A stretch of 64,000 nt of DNA, taken from positions 3,539,001 to 3,603,000 of the forward strand of contig JAPTOF010000020.1 of NCBI GenBank assembly GCA_028554755.1, given 5' to 3'. The translations under genes and the position numbers were made by a program. Within the stretch, counting starts at the first letter, position 1. Each line of letters opens with the position of its first letter. Of the stretch, positions 22,056 through 33,714 are shown piece after piece. This DNA comes from Cordia subcordata (lineage: Eukaryota; Streptophyta; Magnoliopsida; Boraginales; Cordiaceae). A model generated the notes under the pieces. It did no database searches, was not told the DNA's origin, and was given only the letters and a program-made list of their open reading frames with translations.

Positions 22056-25000
22056 TCAACTAACTATTCCAAACCTACGATCCTGTAACAGGTACTCACT
22101 TGGCTCAATAACGTGACTCAGGACCTATAAAAAAGTTAGCAAACAGATCAAAATAATTAGCTGCCTTCACCCCAACCATTGATAAAATAAATTAGTTGTA
22201 ACACTCTTACAGGGAAAAGAACAGTGACAATTTTGTCCAATCTCAAGTTCAGAGATACAAAAAATAAAAAAGAAAAAATTAAAGTGTAGGCACAGGAGAG
22301 TGTGAAAAGGAAAGGAAATAGAGATAAAAGGAGTGACACAATACATACAATCACAGATGAGGAAGGCCAAAGATGACTCATGGAATAACTATAAGATTAA
22401 CCAATAGTTTCAACCGGAGAAACAGAAATCAAGAATAAAATGGTTGACATTATTATCCCCAGACAACAATTGAGTCATGTGGCATAAATTAAACCATTTC
22501 ACATTTTTTTCAACTTACAAGAACAGATTTATATTTAGGTAAAATGAAACAGAGATTACCCCGTACCTTTTGCGAACTTTTGGATACTCCTCCCTTAGAA
22601 TAGGTTCGAACAGGTGTGGCATTTAAATGGGAATTCTGTTTCAGCTTTTCCAAGTTTCCATCCTTTTCCTGTTGAGGCAATTATGTCTCCTCATGCTATT
22701 CCTTTTGTAGATTAAAGAAAACTAACTTGACAGCTACCAAATGAAGAAAATGACTAAACTTAATGAACCAAATGACATGGTGCTCCGTTTTCTAATATCC
22801 AAGAGTAAAAGAATACCTTTGATTTTGCACTAAGCTGTGCTTTCTCTGCCTGTCTGGCAATTGATTTTTGCTCCAAATTCTTTAAAAACTAGAGTAAATA
22901 TTTGATCAACATAATACATGACAAAGAAAGTGAAAGTTATTAAAAAAAAGTCTCACACGTGTATGCATAAGAGACATAAATGTGGCTGGGTTTCAGACAT
23001 ACCTCTCTCCGCTTTTCAGGTCTTTCATCACTTTTCAGGCCAACTGAAGATGTAGCAGCGTTCACATTTTTCTTAGGTACTAAAGAACCCAATCTGTTCT
23101 TCATTAATTTAAGCAGAATTAGCCTTTACCCTTTACAGGAAAATCTTATGGATGAATTCAAATTCTAACTACCTGAATGTGCCATTCCATTACCACCCCA
23201 CCCTCAAACATGCACACACACCGGGGGGGGGGGGGGGTGGTTTGGTGTTGCAGGTGGAAATTACATATACTGTATCGTTGTATGAGATTAAAGATATTTT
23301 CACAAGGCTTCCTCGTTCTTCATGTTAGTCTCACAAGTTTGAAAATTTGTTGTACCTTCTCCAGGTGCAAAGACTATTATTAAATAAGATTATTAGTTAG
23401 CCATCATCAGATGTGCCAATTCAATGACTAATAGAATTTAGGAACTAACTCTAGCTTCAGAAGGTAGGCAAGAACACAGGATGTATAATATGGAATCTTC
23501 AATTACTAGACAAACAGTTTTATTTTTCACACAGTCCAACGTGTAGCTTATGACACTATTTCCATATTCATTTTCATTATTCCACTGCAAATTAGTTTTC
23601 ATGTGTGAGTAGAACCACATCTGTTAACTAAGTCTTTGCTAGAGAAATACAAACTGTGATTAGTACAACTAATAACATCTAAAATAGGAAATAAATGACA
23701 CGATAAAAGAAACTGGAGACAACACATAAAACCTAGTTTAAGTCTGCAGCTCAACCTCTCATTATAATTTATACCCTTAGTCAACTGAAGGAAGCTTCAA
23801 GGGATACTTTAAGGCAGTTGCTCAAAATTAATCAGAAGGTCACTTTAATATGATTTCACGATGGCATTAACTAGACAATCAGAAAAGGAGGGGAGGGAGA
23901 TAACAAAGCTCACCCAGATGATCTGAATTTGGTTTCTAATTGACCTCTTTGAGTATTCCTCTTATCTGCTGCTTTCCTCAATCTACAAGACAACACACCA
24001 GTAGCTTGTTAAACAAAATAGCTCAAACTCTTGCTATGCAGTGGAAGAAATCATAAAATTCGATACAAGCACCTAGATAATGCATTAAGTTTCACGGGCA
24101 GGATAAACCTTCACTTCATCGAAGAAAATTTGAGCCCTACAATAAACTAAACTTAAGCATGAAAGTGTAATGACAAATGTTCAATCACATCTCTTGCTCC
24201 ACCCTCAAAAAATAGAGAAGAAAAGCATAAAAATTTTAAATGATATATAACATCAGGCAATAACGGCAATCCAAAAATAACTTAGATAAGAAAGAAAATG
24301 AGATTAGAAGAGGATGAATATAGCCAAATATTATAGGACATTATTTAGATTTCAGAAAGAAAAGGTGATCCTGTTGCAGTCTCCGACCAATATTCTTAGA
24401 CTATTCCAAAGCAATTTCTCTAAACTGATTATCACTTAGTCCTAAATCAAGTTAAAATAAATTTACAATGGTATAATTGCATTGTCTAATTTGGAAGGAG
24501 ACACTCATGTTCTACATTACCCTTCATTCTCTTTAGAAGGAGTTGAAGGACCAACTTTCTGCTCAGGTACTTCAAGTGATACCTGCTCATATATTTCAAA
24601 GACACAAGAAAATTTCAGAATTAGTAACAGAAAATCAAAACTAATTCAATTGATGCAAAAGTGAATGAAAAGCATATAGTTATATTATTGCTTGCTTATG
24701 AGTACAGCAAATTGACAAACCTTGCTTAGTCCATTAAGTTTATCATCAATAGAAGATCTTAGTTGACCATCATTGGCTTGAAATGCCTTAAATGCTCGTT
24801 TGATGATGTCCTTGTCTGCCATTTGCTCCATAATCAAGGACTTTCTAGTTGATGCAGGAGAAACAGAAGAATTTGCAGGACCCAAGCTAAGAGACATGTG
24901 CAGGGATGTTGGAGCTGTTCTTCTGATTTCTCCAACAGGAATATTTTTGTTTCTTGGTAAAAGTGTGCCATTCAACTTCTTGCTTGATGGTTGAGAAGCA

Positions 25001-26359
25001 GATGTTAGTGGACATGTTGGTGTTGGTCTTGATAACCTAGGAGCAGAAATTGGTGATGACTTGGTTGCAGGTGATGCCACTTTCTTCTTTGTCCCAGCAA
25101 GTGTCTGATCCTTTTTAGTTGGAGTTTTCTGAGCACAAAAATAAACAACATGAACACTGGAGCAGTCTATGCAGCAAAATAAGTATGGAAACTGAAGAAA
25201 ATCAGTTTATACATATTGCTAATCAATCAACAACTCTAAAAGTTCACCTTTTCAGTGATATTCCGTGCCTTTATTTTCACATTCTTGTTTTTACCTTCAG
25301 GGGCCCTCTTATTTTCATTGTCCACTTCCAGAGGCTGTTTCACAACAGGACAGCTCTTTTGAGAAGTGTATTCCTCTTCGAGCAGCATAATTTTCTCTCT
25401 ATCATTAGATTCAGTAGTGTTGATCGAGTGACTAACACTCAGTTCTTCCTTAGTATCCTCAACCAAAGAGCTTGGACACTCTGCTATACTGACAACATCC
25501 TCTTTAATACCATCAAATGTGGTGCTATTTTCCTTGCTACCAACATCCGCTTCCTGCTTGACTTCTTCAGTAGATCTTTCACCATTACAAACACCAAACT
25601 CAGAATCACTGCCAGTATTGTTTTCAACATGATTTTCAGTCCTCGACTCATCCAACCGAGGAGCAGACTCCACTAGCTTCTCTTGCTCCAATTGTTCGGC
25701 TGCCTCCTGAGCAGAAATCTTTTTGTCCACTTCCTGCTTGACTTCTTGCCTAGATCTCTTACCATTACAACCACCAAACTCAGTACCACCTCCAGTATTG
25801 TTTACAACATGATTTTCACTCTTTGACTCATCCAATCTAGAAGGAGCAGACTCCATTAGGTTCTCGTGCTCCAATTGTTCGGCCACCTTCCGAGCAGCAA
25901 TCTTTTTGTAGTGTGCTTCAAAGTACGCCTTCTTCTGTGCCACTGAACCAGGTGTTGAACACTTCTCTACTTCTTCTAAATACTTATTTGGTGAAAAGGA
26001 TGACCATTTCTCCCAAGAAAGTGAATCATTCTCAAATCTACCAAATGAAACTGATGGCTCAAGAGTAGCACCAGAAGTAACCGACTCACCCATCTGTTCA
26101 TATACCACAAAAAATCCTAACTTTAACTAAATTTCAAGCATAAAACTAAATGACACCTCATAACAACAAAAGAGCCATAATAACTTTTGCAATTATGGGC
26201 ATAAAAATCAATCAAGAATCTTAAAAACTAACAACAAAACTCAAATCTCAATCATTACAAACAAAATTAGTCAAATGGGCCAGCCTTAACTGATCTAAGG
26301 ACAAAAGGGTGTACCTTGTTCTCAACAATTGATGCTTCCACTATTGATTCACCAACCAT
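22056..26359 (-). CDS. WDL7: WVD2-like 7 / TPX2-family microtubule-binding protein
   Basis: A member of the plant WVD2/WAVE-DAMPENED-like group of TPX2 proteins, which bind and bundle cortical microtubules. Exons in transcript order: 26315-26359, 25248-26093, 24721-25128, 24521-24582, 23914-23982, 23003-23093, 22817-22888, 22567-22668, and probably 22056-22124. All have GT-AG borders and keep frame, giving about 587 aa. The N-terminus has SFGRFENDSLSWEKW and NKYLEEVEKCSTPGSV, typical of WDL7-type proteins. The middle is acidic and low-complexity, with a ~60-residue internal tandem duplication. Then comes a basic Ser/Pro/Thr-rich region. The TPX2 C-terminal domain is KSDERPEKRREFLKNLEQK ... 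QLSAKSK ... LKQNSHLNATPV. The weakest part is the 3' end: the last exon contains a strong internal donor (GTGAGTAC), so transcription may splice on to another exon. Introns include a G15 run (23223-23237). Confidence 0.88.
23223..23237. repeat. Poly-G homopolymer (15 G) in WVD2-like intron
   Basis: An uninterrupted G run in the intron between exons 5 and 6. It reads as C15 in the transcript. Length is prone to sequencing or assembly error. Confidence 0.9.
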
Positions 26360-29300
26360 CAATAATCATCACTGAGAAATCACAATGCTACCACTAAATA
26401 CACAGAACATACACATCCATCGCTTTGAAACCAGAATGGGCTATTCATCAATATACAATGAACCACACTACAAGTGTACTAAGAATAAGTAGATAACAAT
26501 GAAGACAAAAAGAAGACTTGAATATTTTGCTACCCTATAAAGGCATATCCCATGTGCAATGTTTTTTTTACCTTCTTGTTGTTTCACTTACAATCAACTT
26601 TTTCTTTTCTGGTTTACAGTTTTTTCATCATTTATAGTAGTCTCCAGAAGCAGCATTAATAACAGTGAGCTGGCCACCGTAAAGAAGGTTGAATTTACTT
26701 TGGTTATATTATATTATTACAAATTAGGCCTCCAAATACCAAAATAAATCCAACATTTCCCAAGCTAATCTGATTTTCTTACAGAGAATTACCATTTTGT
26801 TTTCCACTTACTAAGCCTTTGCCTTGTCTGTTTCTGATCCTTCGAGATTCTAGGATAAAATGATGACCATAATCATTAACACAAGAACAAATGTAATAAA
26901 ACATAAAAAGGAACATCAAAAGATCCTCATGTGGGTACAAAAGTTGCAATCCATTGTTTTACTTCTACCTTTTAAATGGTCTTCCTAGAGCCCCAACAAA
27001 GTTGAAAAGTTGCAATCTTTGTTAGTATAAAAACAGCAAAGCCAAAAGAATATGAAAAAAATAGAAATGTTTTATCAAATATTTAATGGGTTGTTGAAAA
27101 CCTCACTAAATGGCCTCTAGATCATACTTCTTTCAAAATTATACAAAAAAAAAAAAAAGCTACTTTTAAAAGTCAATTTACAACATAAAATGAAATCATA
27201 TACACATATATAATATGTATTTTTAATAATTTAAAAAGGGTACTTACCAAAAGATTTTTTTTATTCAAAGAGATGAGAAGATATGTAGTGATGTTTACTT
27301 TTTTTTTTTGAGGCCCACTTGAAAGTGAAGTACAGTGGGGAGTGAACTGGGAAGGGGAGGAGGGGGCACGTGACAGCTTCTTGAGATCAATAATGGAAGT
27401 GGGCATGGGGCATATGTGGAGCCTTGTGATTTAATTCACGGAAAAATGTTTGCTCAAGACAATTTATGAAAGGGATACAACAACGTTCCTTTGTCTCAGT
27501 CTTGAAGCACTGCCCCGATACATAAGGCAGGACCAGTTGTCTTTCATTCTTCACTATTCCCATAAAATTTTTATTAGACATAACAAAAGTTTTCTCCTTT
27601 TTTCTAAAAAAAAAATACACGACTCCCGCCTATCATGAGATTTATACCAAGATATTAATATAAAAAGTTGTTCATACTTTTATAAATTTTAATATTTTTT
27701 CAATAGTATGATTCATAATCTGTTGAACATTCATTTCAATTGTAGTTTTATACAAAAGAGAAAGAACATTAGTGTTTGTTATGAATCTATCAAAAACATC
27801 TTTTAATGGATTTTGTTATTTGTAATTATAAGAAATAATATACGATTTGGTTACTCAAATCTGATTAGGACAAGGAGGGCATTAAGAAAAATTCTTTCCT
27901 ATTCTACATTAGTAAATTAATTTTATTCACTTATTCAGCACATATCATATAAGACGTTTTTCATATTTCAAATTTAAAATAAGTGTATTCCAGACATTAA
28001 CTATGTTTCCTTTGCTTTTTCTAGTTTTAACGTATAAAACTTATTCTTGTTCAATTCTTTTGGATTTTTTGTTTATAGAGAGCTCTCAATAATTTCACAA
28101 ATTCCGCTAATTAGTTTGAACTTGAGATCCACAGAGGGCCCAAGATTAATATAGCAGAGTAGGCATAAAAGAGTGCTGGCTGGGCCAGGGCCCAAAGAAC
28201 TTAATGTTTAGACTATAAAAGGGGTAAAATTAACCAATCAATTTTGATCAATCCTGGTTAAACATCAAGGTCTCAAAAGTACATTTTCTTTTTGGAGAAA
28301 CTAACCAATCAATTTTGGATAAATCATCATATTCTTTCTTTTTCTGATCAAGATAAAGCATCCCATTCAGGCCCATTTTATCTGATTATATAATTTTATT
28401 GCATGTTCCTTCTCCAACCCCCTCACTCAGCTTCTACTACTCTGGATATGGATTACTAACTGAGTAATGAGTATTGTGGAGGAAAGTTAGACTTGAAGTA
28501 TAGAAAATCTAATTCAATAATTGATATTTGTCTGAACTTTTTGGATAATTAACGCTTGTAATTCTTGTTCGTCTTAGTTTGGTACCATCTAGGAACAGTC
28601 AATATTAACTTGAAGAGATTCGTTAAGTTTAACAGAATCACTTGCTAAATCATTCGCAAAAAAAATAGTTACTATATATAGCAAGCCAATTTTTTTTGTT
28701 ATAGTCAAATATAAAATCTTGAATTGCTTCACATATTTGCCAAATAATGTTTGGGAGAAGAAGATCAATATGGAATCAAACCTAGCTTCTTACTTGCCCT
28801 GTCTCAGTTTGGGCACAATATTTTTATTGGGCTTTGTCCATTGTGACCCCAGGGCTATTATGTTGCTAACCCAAAACGTCAACCACTAGTAGAAGGCTAG
28901 AATCTTCTAATTTTACAACATCTGGTATATCCAGATTTGGCCATCCTCAGAATCAATTTGACTTCAATGTTACTTAGATGTAATGCTAGGATTGTCGTTT
29001 AGTGGAGTTAACTATTATGGCTTAATTGATTTGAAGTCGAAAATATTTAGATTCTCAATAACTCGACACCAATCGCACTTTACAAATTTAAAGTTCTAAG
29101 TTTAACATGTGTTAGAGAGTGTTACCAACACTGGGATTGCTACCAGGAATTAATACATTGCAGGCTTAGATATGGAAGGGTGGGGTTTGCTGCTGACGGT
29201 ATTGTGCCACAGTATTCTCATCCTAAGGCCTCAGAAGGGATCATTCTACTAAAAGGTTCTGTTGTTGCTGGCTCACACTTAAAATCTTCTACTGGCACAC

Positions 29301-30807
29301 CAAAATTTACGTCGAAGTGATTGTTTTTCGTTATCTAAACCCAGGACGTGATACTAGATATCACCCACTTTTATTATTTAATTCCTATATGTATGCCTGG
29401 TTGACATGATAACTTGAAAAACTTTTTAATTTCCCTCTCTTCTTTTACCATGCTAACTAGGCATATACAGAAAAAGTGATATTTAGGTGATAAAAATATT
29501 ATGACATTTAGTATTACCTGATATATTTCCCATACAATATGGACTCGGTTAATGCAGCATTAGCTGTGTCCAGGCTTAGTAGCCCAAATCCAGGACAGCA
29601 TATAAGCATCAATTGCAACATTTACTTCACCAATACCTAATAAACTGGTGAAGAAGGGATTCCAAATAAATGCTCAAGATGTCATTAGAATGAAAAGTTT
29701 TCGAGATTCCGATGCCGTCATAATATTGTTGCCTAATAATATTACAAGAAAGATCTATACCATTAATCATTTCATTTAACAGCAATAAAGTGATGATGAT
29801 ATAGCAAATTCTTAGAGGCCAGTTGGTGCTTTTTAATTGCAGTGTGTGAATACATGAGCTGTTGAAATTCAAGTTTCCTGTGAGTGGTTGTTCAATCAAA
29901 TGGCATTTTAGATTTGCCCATATAATGAGCTTGCAACGGTCACATTGTATAGGATCATTTTCTAATTCCGCATGTAAAATTTAATGATCTATACTTTTTA
30001 ATGTTCGAAATGTGTGTATGTGACAGCAAAGGCCAAAAAGCAAGCCTTTCTTTTGGGAAAAAGAAAACAGAAAGAAAAAGAAAAATGCTTTCTTACATCT
30101 CATGGAATACAAAGGCGAAAAGAGATCATATTTGGGTGGCTGTCAAGTATTGTCGAAACCAAACTAAATGAAATCTTATTTTATTTCGTGGGATCAATTT
30201 TATACATCTAATAACATTATTTTTTTGTCCAAAAAATCTATTTTTTTCTTTTCCGTGTTGTACGAGAGATCAAAACCAATTACACTTATTGAGTATCATC
30301 ACGCATAAGATCAAACCAAACTTTTATTTTAGTTCTACTAAAAAGTTTAAAACAAAAGGCAAGGAGTAACAACTAAGAAAAAGGTCAAGTAATTCTTCTT
30401 TCCTTCCAGACAAATTAACAAAAAACCCTCTGTAAAGTCGAACTTCTGCTTGCTGTTTCCGACATCGCAAGTTTTCACGTCTATTGTATTTTATATCATT
30501 TCAGAATATGATTCCCTAGAGAATCGATACTATTTTACAATTCATTTTTAGCATAGTAAATTGCTTAGCATGCGATGAAACGCCAAAGATATATACGACC
30601 AAAATCCTTAGAATATATTCTCATAAATAATATCACCCTAGAAACATTGGCAAATGCCATATTAGCAGCAGATGCCCGGTCATGGATCTCAAGCATTTGT
30701 TGCATTGGTGAAACGCTTGAAAGGTAGGTAGAATATTTATTTATATCTCAGAAATTAATTTTTTGAGATTAATTTTGATAATTTTTGTACCTAATTATCA
30801 TGATTGT
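26360..30807. other. Spacer and probable promoter of the WVD2-like gene
   Basis: There is no convincing gene. The first ~1 kb is the likely promoter/5' UTR region of the minus-strand WVD2-like gene and includes a G-box CACGTG at 27367-27372. The rest is A/T-rich spacer with only short open frames lacking recognisable domains. The phrase TAACCAATCAATTTTG occurs twice in about 70 bp (near 28231 and 28302). Confidence 0.4.
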
Positions 30808-31137
30808 GAGGGCGTGTGGCTTTGCTTCTAAGCTGGTCTGGTAAAAAGGAAAAAAAAATTACATATATTGGTAAATTTTATTTATAAGTAAGTATACAAG
30901 TAAGGTGATTTGACCAAATTAAATAATAATTCTATCCTTTGAAAAAGAAAAGTAATAGTTCTCTACTTTAAAGCAAGGTCTTTTTTATTATTTTAATAAG
31001 CACTACTACTTATAAGCGCATATTTACCAAAAATGTTAACAACTAAGCATATTTTATCTAAAGACTTCTTAGTTTATTTGTCATTTATTTTTAAGTATAA
31101 AAATTGTTTATGAGCAAAAGCACAGCCAAACGCCCTC
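30808..31137. repeat. MITE-like element (family B, 330 bp)
   Basis: The left terminus GAGGGCGTGTGGCTTTGCTT matches GAGGGCGTTTGGCTGTGCTT read from the right end: 18 of 20 bases. The interior is A/T-rich and noncoding. The flanks ATGATTGT (left) and ATGATATC (right) share five leading bases, a possible decayed 8-bp target duplication as in hAT-type elements. Confidence 0.65.
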
Positions 31138-32485
31138 ATGATATCTTTGTTAAAAGGAATACATATCTTGAGATTTAATGCTCTCATGTGAGCACGAAAA
31201 TCTGTTAATCTTTTTCTTTTTTTTTAAGTTAGGGTATCTCAAGTCATCTTAAATATGAGACTAATCCCTATTAACTGAGAGCAGTAAAAAAAAAAAAAGT
31301 CCTCCAAAGTGTGATGGCCATGTGAGAATATCGTGTGACAAAAGAATTCTATTAACATTAACCACTTGGTCACATGCATGACCATTTGAAATGGTTTTAA
31401 TATCTGCGATTATAAATGGCTACAAATTGTTAACAATGGAAACACAAGCTTTTTAAGTCAATTGGCAGTTCAAAGACAATTTCTTAGCTGTTTCACGAAG
31501 TTTCAAGCGTGTATATAATCTGAAAAGAGCAGAACAATTCGAACAAGGCAAGCACGTACGGGTCCGCTTCTGTTGAAGGGGCCACGAGGTGATTGAAATA
31601 TTCTTGTTAGCTAAGAAACAAGCAAAAGGCACATGGACCAGTTCACAAGTTCAAATAGCTTACAAAGTTAATTTGGATTGTGGGGTCAACTTTTCACTTG
31701 GAATTTATCAATTGATGATCGAATTTCGTTAACCAAGTCTTTTTCATATCAAAAGAAAAATTACACAGTTAATTCTTTGATTAGTCACGATAAACTTTAT
31801 ATTTCATTATTTGACACGTTTACACAAACACGAAAGACTTTCTAAAGACAAGGCCCTCGAGATGCTTCTTAGCATTTGCGTCTTAGTTCCAGTCGAAGTT
31901 ATCTTGGCTTTAAATCATTGTCAATACCTCAATCATTAACGAAATAAAGTGCTCCACGACAAGTTGATAAACAATATATAATCTTCTAGGATTGGTTTTT
32001 TAGTAGAATTTTCATAAACAAAAGTAAAGCAAAGCATATAACATGAAGGAAAGTCCTAGTAAACTTTTGTAAATAAAATATAACAAAAGGCAAAAGAAAC
32101 AACTGTATGTTATTCCTTAATGAATCATGGTATGCTCCAGTACAAACATTTCCAATAAACCCAAAATTGTTCCAACAGAAGGAACCCCGACAAATTGAAT
32201 GTTATAAAAAAGAATATTTCTGTTTCCCTCAACTAAATCAATCTGTACAATCTAGCAAAGAATAAATTACCAATGTGAAAGAAATTTTTTTAAAAAAAAA
32301 GTACAAAAATTTAAAGAATTTCCAGACGAAACAATTCACGCCCTAACAAGGCCTTAACTTTTCCAATCGAGCACACGGTGCTTACATGGCTGCCACAACA
32401 TTGACCTTTTCGAGCTCACGTCAACCACGAGGCTGCCACGTCATTTCCGGCTCTAACGTGCCGCGGATGACGTGGCTAACTTCAA
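31138..32485. other. 3' flank of GATL gene and spacer
   Basis: A/T-rich. The part just left of 32486 is probably the 3' UTR of the minus-strand GATL gene. No other gene was seen. Confidence 0.4.
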
Positions 32486-33544
32486 CTAGCTCAGCTGGTT
32501 CGGCTTGTAGAGATCATAAGGCTGCCAAAGATAATCCAAAGGGCAAGGCCTCTTCTCATCAAGCCTAACCCAAGGCTTGCCCTTACCACTCCAATGCAAG
32601 AGGCTGACGGGGCCTGGGTGCAGGGACCTGCACGAGCCCTTCACGTTGTCCCCACCGAGCCCATGCTGGTTCCACTTATGGTCAATGGGCTCCAAGTTTC
32701 CACCAAACACGAGCAAAAACGGTGGTAGCGATCCCAAGTCATATATCCGCCTTTTCCTTTGCACTTCCATCCAATTTTCGATCTCTCTCCTATAATTACC
32801 CTCTCTCCACTTCCTTAAATCCATAACCATCACGCCCGTGTTGAAGTAACACGGGTTCCGGGATGCGAATACCCGGGGCAAGTCCGCGTCGGACCAGAAA
32901 TTATCCGTGAAATATTTCGTGAAATTTGCGTGACAATATTCCGGAGCACCGATAACCCGATTTTCGCCCAGTTGGGTGTCCCATAACTTTTTTATATCGT
33001 CAACCAATATGATATCAGAATCTAGATAAATCACACGTGACACGCACGGGTCGAGGATGTCACCCAAGTAATTCCGGGCATAATTAAGTGGATTCTCAAG
33101 CGCTTGTCTGATGGACGAAGAAATTAGATTTATAACAACATCTTCTCGAAAGATGTAAACTTTGAAGTTCAACGAGGGGAAAATGGACCGGACCAGACGG
33201 GTCAGGACCCGAGGGCTAGCCGGGTCAAACTCGGCGGCGATGAAGTGGAAGAAGACGTGCTCAGGGCACGACGCGTGGCGGAGAACGGAGTGAACGGCCG
33301 CCATTGACCCACGAAGATACTCCGAGTCAATGGTCATTGCTATATGAATCAAAGAAACATCACAAGTGGTCAACGACGCCGTTTTGCTCAGCGGGCACTC
33401 CGCGCCGTTGCGATACCCCGGCGCTTCACTGAACCCAAACCCACCAACTACTGTCGGAAAAGAACGTATTGCCGAGCACATCAACGGCTGGAGAACAAGA
33501 AACAAAGCAAAACCGACGGCCGAGATTGTTTTAACTGAAACCAT
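32486..33544 (-). CDS. Galacturonosyltransferase-like protein (GATL5/6/7-like), GT8
   Basis: An intronless 352-aa GT8-family glycosyltransferase. It has an N-terminal hydrophobic signal (MVSVKTISAVGFALFLVLQP) for the secretory pathway/Golgi and a catalytic domain from about residue 60. GATL proteins act in pectin or xylan synthesis. Seen motifs: IHIAMTIDSEYLRGS near the N-terminal side, the nucleotide-sugar/metal DxD site in YLDSDIILVDD, NPLNYARNYLGDIL, IGAPEYCHANFTKYF, PCYFNTGVMVMDL, LGSLPPFLLVFGGN, and HKWNQHGLGGDN with LHPGPVSLLHWSGKGKPW at the end. The AAEFDPASPRVLTRLVRSIF segment and the DEKRPCPLDYLW terminus resemble the GATL5/6/7 clade more than GATL1-4. The start at 33544 follows from the signal peptide; an in-frame ATG at 33613 would add a 23-residue basic leader not expected. 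Length is normal and there are no disruptions. Confidence 0.93.
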   Translation of the reverse strand: MVSVKTISAVGFALFLVLQPLMCSAIRSFPTVVGGFGFSEAPGYRNGAECPLSKTASLTTCDVSLIHIAMTIDSEYLRGSMAAVHSVLRHASCPEHVFFHFIAAEFDPASPRVLTRLVRSIFPSLNFKVYIFREDVVINLISSSIRQALENPLNYARNYLGDILDPCVSRVIYLDSDIILVDDIKKLWDTQLGENRVIGAPEYCHANFTKYFTDNFWSDADLPRVFASRNPCYFNTGVMVMDLRKWREGNYRREIENWMEVQRKRRIYDLGSLPPFLLVFGGNLEPIDHKWNQHGLGGDNVKGSCRSLHPGPVSLLHWSGKGKPWVRLDEKRPCPLDYLWQPYDLYKPNQLS

Positions 33545-33614
33545 TTTGTGCTGATTTTTTCCTTTAAGCACGTTAATGGTTTTTGTGTGTAGAGCTTTAC
33601 ATATAACGCGCATG

Positions 33615-33617
33615 TTG

Positions 33618-33658
<41 letters not shown>

Positions 33659-33660
33659 GG
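33615..33660. repeat. GT/CA microsatellite in the GATL 5' leader
   Basis: About 22 GT dinucleotides interrupted by one GTTT. It reads as CA in the minus-strand transcript and lies between the candidate TATA box (33708-33714) and the start codon (33544), so it is probably in the 5' UTR. Confidence 0.85.
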
Positions 33661-33707
33661 GGAAAGAGGAGAGACCAAAGAATGGTCAATGAGTAAGGTG
33701 GGGTGTA

Positions 33708-33714
33708 TTATATA
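33708..33714 (-). promoter_or_regulatory. Candidate TATA box of GATL gene
   Basis: CCTATATAATAC on the minus strand, about 165 bp upstream of the start codon. Motif and distance only. Confidence 0.45.

Noticed and set aside
29100..29900. Less A/T-rich stretch with short open frames
   Set aside because: No conserved motif or splice-consistent exon chain was found, and the frames are short and unrelated to known proteins.
30640..30720. Short coding-like stretch (TLANAILAADARSWISSICC then a stop)
   Set aside because: It is too short, has no adjoining exons and is not recognised. It is likely chance.
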